Source: Rhynchonema sp. JSB1_4
Lineage: Eukaryota; Nematoda; Chromadorea; Monhysterida; Xyalidae
Reading direction: 5' to 3'
NCBI GenBank assembly: GCA_030248065.1
Contig: JASAMV010006823.1
Coordinates: 1-64,000, forward strand
Length of the DNA: 64,000 nucleotides
Shown: piece after piece, positions 60,101 through 64,000 of the stretch
Layout of the letters: each line of letters opens with the position of its first letter
How positions within the stretch are numbered: position 1 is the first letter of the stretch
The notes under the pieces: model-generated
Databases searched by the model: none
Told to the model about the DNA's origin: nothing
Seen by the model: the letters and a program-made list of their open reading frames with translations, nothing else
Position numbers and translations under genes: made by a program

Positions 60101-61163
60101 CAAACTCAATTTCAAGACAACAGCACAAAATTCCCAACTTTCAGAAAGCTAACCGAGAGCGAGCTGTCCCCTTCTTGGGTTCATTCTGTTTGCGACTGCC
60201 CCTTGCCTTCACCCGAGTGATTACCAGTGACTCCTCGACTTTGGTGCTGCTCGTTGTGGTTAGCATCGGCTCGTCGTCGCCTTCTCAAAATGAACATTTG
60301 GTCAATCACAAAATTCTGACTCGTGATTTGGTTGTGCCCTGTACATTGTTGTGCGTGCAGCTCACCACCAGAATCAGGTAGTTTAAATTCGCAAAAAAAT
60401 CTTTCATTCATCTGTATGTGCGCCTATTCATCTGTCGATCACAAAGGCAATAATGAGAATGGGATATTGCCGAGTAGATGTTTTATGCTCATGCGTGCCC
60501 GCTCGGAACAAGCCAGCGCCCAGAGACTCAACTGCTAGCTTGCCGGTGTTCGAAAATCGACTGTTACACAACAAATCCATTCGAGCAGATTCAATTATAA
60601 TATTTTGCTGTTGTCAGCTTTTGTCAACAATCCCGCCTCTTCACTCACCGTCCAGTTTCGGCAACAAATCTCCATATTCGCCCTCTGCGCCACTGCAACT
60701 GCCCACAGCCGGACTGGCCATTGAGCTCGCGAACGATTCTTCAACCAATTCGGCCCAACTTTTATTGCCGAAATCCATCGATTCGCTCATTAAACTTTCC
60801 ATTCGCGATTTGTGCATCGTCGCCACTTGTTTGCTGCGCAACAGCGATGTCGGCGAATCCGCACTGGTGCTGAATATGGAAAACACAGAATAGATCCAGG
60901 TCCGGGGTTATGATATGATTACCGGTGTAAACGCGAAATGTCACGAAACGGGAACAAAGCACTCACGATTCGGTCAATCTCTTCGGTGATTTACTCGTTG
61001 AACTCGACGAACTTGCACCCTCATGGCGCCTGAAAGAAAACACATTTCAATAACGTACAAGGGGGTCGAACATTTTCGCGACCTCGATAATAATGGAAAA
61101 AAATAACGAACAAGCGAACACGAACCCGTTGCGAGGATCTGAGCTTTGCGATGAACTGGCCAT
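57139..61163 (-). CDS. SLBP: Histone stem-loop binding protein, SLBP-like (487 aa)
   Basis: Eleven in-phase exons: 61163-61126, 61029-60967, 60869-60649, 60283-60154, 60089-59885, 59657-59476, 59059-58901, 58827-58699, 58624-58479, 57505-57374, 57197-57139. The RNA-binding domain (about residues 295-375) reads [20 protein letters not shown], then [10 protein letters not shown], then [20 protein letters not shown], the SLBP hallmark set including the TPNK phosphorylation motif. SLBP binds the 3' stem-loop of replication-dependent histone mRNAs for processing and translation. The long N-terminal region is Ser-, Lys/Arg- and Pro-rich (SPRKR, PPPPPAK, PNKRQR, KKKR), with likely nuclear localisation signals. 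The C-terminal 110 residues are family-specific. The donor at exon 1 and the acceptor of exon 4 (TTTTGAG) are the least typical sites. Confidence 0.9.
57864..58042. mobile_element. Guest MITE A (179 bp), TA target duplication
   Basis: Ends AGGCCGCTCTCTGACA and TGTCAGAGAGCGGCCT. TA is at 57862-57863 and 58043-58044. The inverted arms continue with AAGCAAAAAGCGAAAAAGTT. Confidence 0.88.
58059..58353. mobile_element. Guest MITE B (295 bp), TA target duplication
   Basis: Ends AAGGCAGTCTACGGGAGGTT and AACCTCCCGTAGACTGCCTT. TA is at 58057-58058 and 58354-58355. Perfect arms extend over 50 bp, through GTCACTCAGCCCCCGAATAC. Confidence 0.9.
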
Positions 61164-62107
61164 GTCCGTTTCGTGCTGAAATGCAGTCAGGCCTCACAAA
61201 GCCATTGCGCAAATTGTGCAGTCAGTATTGTCTTGTACCAGTACGGGAGAGAACCCGAACTTTTTTATTTCGCGATATGCGCGGATTACGTCAGTCAGGG
61301 TTTGGCTCAGTGTAGTGGCAGGCCAAGTGGTTCAGGATAGCCTGGGGGAGGGGTAAATGGGCTAAACCCAGAGTGGTGCATGCAAGATACCGCAACTCCC
61401 CTCGAAAAGCTCGATTTGCATGCGTTTTTACGCCATAAATGGCTGTTTTATGCACGTTGTCGGTGTAGAGCGCGGTTTTTTGTTTATGGGTGTTTTCGAT
61501 GCTTGTGACCAAAATAGGTGAAACAAGCCACATTGACATCGCCCGCGCTTGGCCAAAGTTGTTCTGAACAAATATATTTCCCAACTTCTGTCAAAAATTA
61601 GAAAATTTCGTGAAAAAAGCCGATGTTTCCCGGAGGCTGAGGTTTTTTTGGGTTTTTTACGTCCCAGGTGGACCGTGAAAAAAACGGTTTTTTTTTCATC
61701 CGCCAGTATACCCTAATTGAAGGTGGGCAGTCCCAGCCCCCAGGCACTGCACTGGTAGCCAAACCCGTCAAAGTCAATTTTAAATCTGTCAAAGCTTTTC
61801 CCATTGTACGTACGTATGCCACTGGCTGAAGATCGGCCCAGCCGAGGGTTGAAAATTTAAAAAAATGGGAAAATTGCAAAACTTCTTGAGTGTTGGTCGG
61901 TCAACTGACGTTGAAAACCGAAATAGAGCCGGTGGAGTGAGCAGTGTAGTTATAAAAGGGTATTTTGGCGACTTTTGACAACACTGACCAAAAAATCACA
62001 CATTTTAGGCCTAAAAATGCCCATTTTAGGCTTAAAAAGGCCCAACCGCTTTTTTTCATAAGGATTCGGCACAGGATTTAATCTGATTTGCAATTTTTAG
62101 TTTGGAG
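61164..62107. other. Upstream flank of SLBP and repeat debris
   Basis: Contains CAGTGTAGTGGCAGGCC (61308), also present at 38354, and AGGC/GCCT-rich sequence near 61990-62045 related to the SLBP intron at 59140-59200. No gene recognised. Confidence 0.4.
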
Positions 62108-62551
62108 TAGGGTTAGAGAGATGTCGGTGTCGGGTGCCAAAAAAGTGTAGGTGTCGGGTGTCGGGTACCTTCAGATGTCGGGTGTCGGGTTTTTTGGGAC
62201 CAGACACCCGACAGCCGACACTTACGGTTCAAAACATCAGTTTTGCTGAGAGAAGAATTTTGAGAGAAAATTTTCTTCGAACCAAATGTTTCCGAAGACG
62301 CAGAATGTGACATTTTGGTGTTTATTTCGTGTGAAAATATTTGAATTCAGTAGCTTGAGCCAAAAATTTTACTAATGATGCAAATGAGCAAAAATTTGCC
62401 TGTTTTTGCTCCAAAAACAGGTGTCGGGTGTCGGTTTTTTTTGAAAATTAGATGTCGGGTGTCGGGTGTCGGCTTTTTTCTCGGATGTCGGGTGTCGGGT
62501 ACTTCCAGATGTCGGGTGTCGGCTGTCGGGTACCCCTGACCTCTAACCCTA
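62108..62551. mobile_element. hAT-type MITE (444 bp), 8 bp target duplication
   Basis: Ends TAGGGTTAGAG and CTCTAACCCTA. The duplication GTTTGGAG is at 62100-62107 and 62552-62559. The interior holds many GTGTCGGGTGTCGGGT units. Confidence 0.88.
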
Positions 62552-62768
62552 GTTTGGAGCGGTCGATTTTTGTGTTTGTGTCAAAAACCGTGCTTCTCAG
62601 GACAAGCTAAAAAAAGTCATCAGAAAAAATTGGTCAAAAAAGTCGGGCCGGGCCGAGTTTTCCCACAGTTTTGCCGGTCCAAACATCCCGGCCCGCACTA
62701 TCGGTCCGGGCCGGGCCGACCTGTCGGGGGTTGCGGGCCGGGCCGGGCCGATGGACACCTCTGGTGAC

Positions 62769-63431
62769 CAGTGTAGTACTTGATCAGGGTGTTGACGATA
62801 GATAGATTGGGACCCGAAATGTGTTGACGATAGATAGATGACCCAAGTCCGAAATCTGGGGGGGGGTAGACCCAAACTTGTTGACGATAGATAGATGGTG
62901 GGGGGGTCGCCAATAATCAAGGTATAGTATAGTGTACTAAGCAGGTAATAATGTGTAAATATTAATGAAAATGTACTTAGATGTACTAAATCCGCGCGTA
63001 GCGCGCGATTTTTTGCCTATTTGGGACAAAAAATACCGATTTTGAGCCATTTTGAGGCAAAAATGCCCATTTTGGGGTCGAAATGTGTTGACGAAAAATT
63101 TTCCAAATCCCGGGACCCAGTTCCCAAGAGTGGAACAATTGAGGTTTTCTTTTCAGGCTTGGGCTTAGGCTTAGGCCCCAGCCACCCCTAATAATACATT
63201 GCGTGTAGGCCTAAGCCCAAGCCTGACAACAATGGTTAGGCCTAAGGAAAGCCTAACCCTGAAATCAATAACTTAATATCGTTCCTTAACCACAGGGTCC
63301 CGAGTATCGAAGGAGTGCCTAGATTTGCCCATAAGTGTTGACGATAGATAGATGAAATCAAAAAGTGTTGACGATAGATAGATGAATTTGGGGGGACCCC
63401 GCCCCCCACCCCTCCCCCAAGTACTACCCTG
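62769..63431. mobile_element. hAT-type MITE (663 bp), 8 bp target duplication
   Basis: Ends CAGTGTAGTACTTG and CAAGTACTACCCTG. The duplication CTGGTGAC is at 62761-62768 and 63432-63439. It is a reverse-oriented relative of 38649-39097 with the same TTGACGATAGATAGAT units. It also carries a GGCTTAGGCTTAGGC stretch near 63161-63250. Confidence 0.9.
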
Positions 63432-63439
63432 CTGGTGAC

Positions 63440-64000
63440 TGGTGAGGAGGGAGATTTGAAAAAAGAGCGTGACAAACCTCGCGAGCCACGCGCGCTCCTA
63501 TGGACTCAAAGTCTGGCGGATCGGTTTTCGATTCGTGAGGCCTCCTTTGTGATTTTCTGGGACTTTTGTTGTGATCACGGACCATCATACGACTGCAACG
63601 AAAACCGCAAAATCACGCCGGAGTTCAGTGTCTTTGATGGCCAATTTCAACGATTGGGAGTCTGGAAAACGAACAGACGACTTTTCCTGACGACGGCCAA
63701 TTTCCTGAAAACAGTGGTGAAAATTAAAAAACAACAAGATAAGGCAAAAATTCGAATCAATCATTTCACAATTCAAATTCAATCAACCTCAAACAGAATT
63801 AATTTTAGCTCCTCTTTCAAACCGACAGATTCAAAGTTCAGCGAATTTCTCTTCAATTCACTGTTTGAATTTACCGCGCGTTTTGCAGCGTGTTGGTGAG
63901 CCCAGGGTCATCGCTTGGCTTACGGTAGGTCCACAAACTGACGCATTCCTCTGAGGAAGCTGCTTGCAGTCAGGGCCGTACATCGCGTTTGTGCAGTCTT
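63440..64000. other. End of window, unassigned
   Basis: A 154-codon plus-strand frame (63435-63899) begins inside transposon sequence and shows no recognisable domain. It could be part of an exon continuing beyond the window, but I cannot support it. Confidence 0.3.

Noticed and set aside
63435..63899. 154-codon frame at the window end
   Set aside because: It starts within transposon sequence and has no recognisable motif; an exon continuing outside the window cannot be judged.

Overview
The window reads as a gene-dense but repeat-rich animal genome. Genes carry many short introns (mostly 50-250 bp) with compact acceptors of the type ATGTTTCAG or TTTCAG. Products are metazoan: a Cys-loop anion channel, an insulin-like peptide, a C-type lectin, UNC93/MFSD11, CHD1L/ALC1, ULK3, histone SLBP and a SelW/MIEN1-like protein. 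Intron style, a four-disulfide insulin pattern and interstitial TTAGGC repeats suggest a nematode-like ecdysozoan. This is inference: the TTAGGC array lies inside a transposon and cannot settle the question. All gene models are spliced by eye from phase-compatible GT/AG sites.

Left part (1-11 kb): a 3.1 kb inverted repeat (about 2148-5260) carries two divergently oriented, damaged copies of a membrane-protein gene, followed by a partial third copy. Then come a tandem 230 bp repeat, a MITE, an insulin-like peptide gene (7687-8291), a TA-flanked MITE and a 161-aa unknown gene (10618-11208).

Middle (12-36 kb): MFSD11-like transporter (+) meets an unrecognised multi-pass membrane protein (-) tail to tail. 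Next on the minus strand are a Cys-loop chloride-channel subunit, a PAN-like Cys-rich fragment and a C-type lectin. A 19-exon CHD1L with an added C-terminal BRCT-like domain follows; its first intron is swollen to 2.6 kb by nested transposons. Then come a small type I membrane protein, two paralogous mini membrane proteins (one broken by a transposon carrying TTAGGC repeats) and a 98-residue SelW/MIEN1-like protein with an in-frame UGA at CxxU and a CAAX end.

Right part (35.6-64 kb): a ULK3 kinase with two MIT domains and a C-terminal CALM prenylation motif is transcribed divergently from the SelW/MIEN1 gene. Its introns hold a hAT-type MITE, a 235 bp satellite and a hAT-type element nested in another. 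From 41 to 52 kb almost nothing is coding apart from MITEs and a tRNA-like sequence. A 111-aa secreted protein (52378-52857) and an 11-exon SLBP (57139-61163, minus), with three nested MITEs in one intron, complete the set. The last 3 kb is transposon debris.

Most interesting observations: the UGA-containing, CAAX-tailed SelW/MIEN1 protein; the CAAX-tailed ULK3 beside it; the CHD1L-BRCT architecture; the TTAGGC-bearing transposon that cleanly interrupts a small ORF; and several transposon nests whose target-site duplications can be read base by base.
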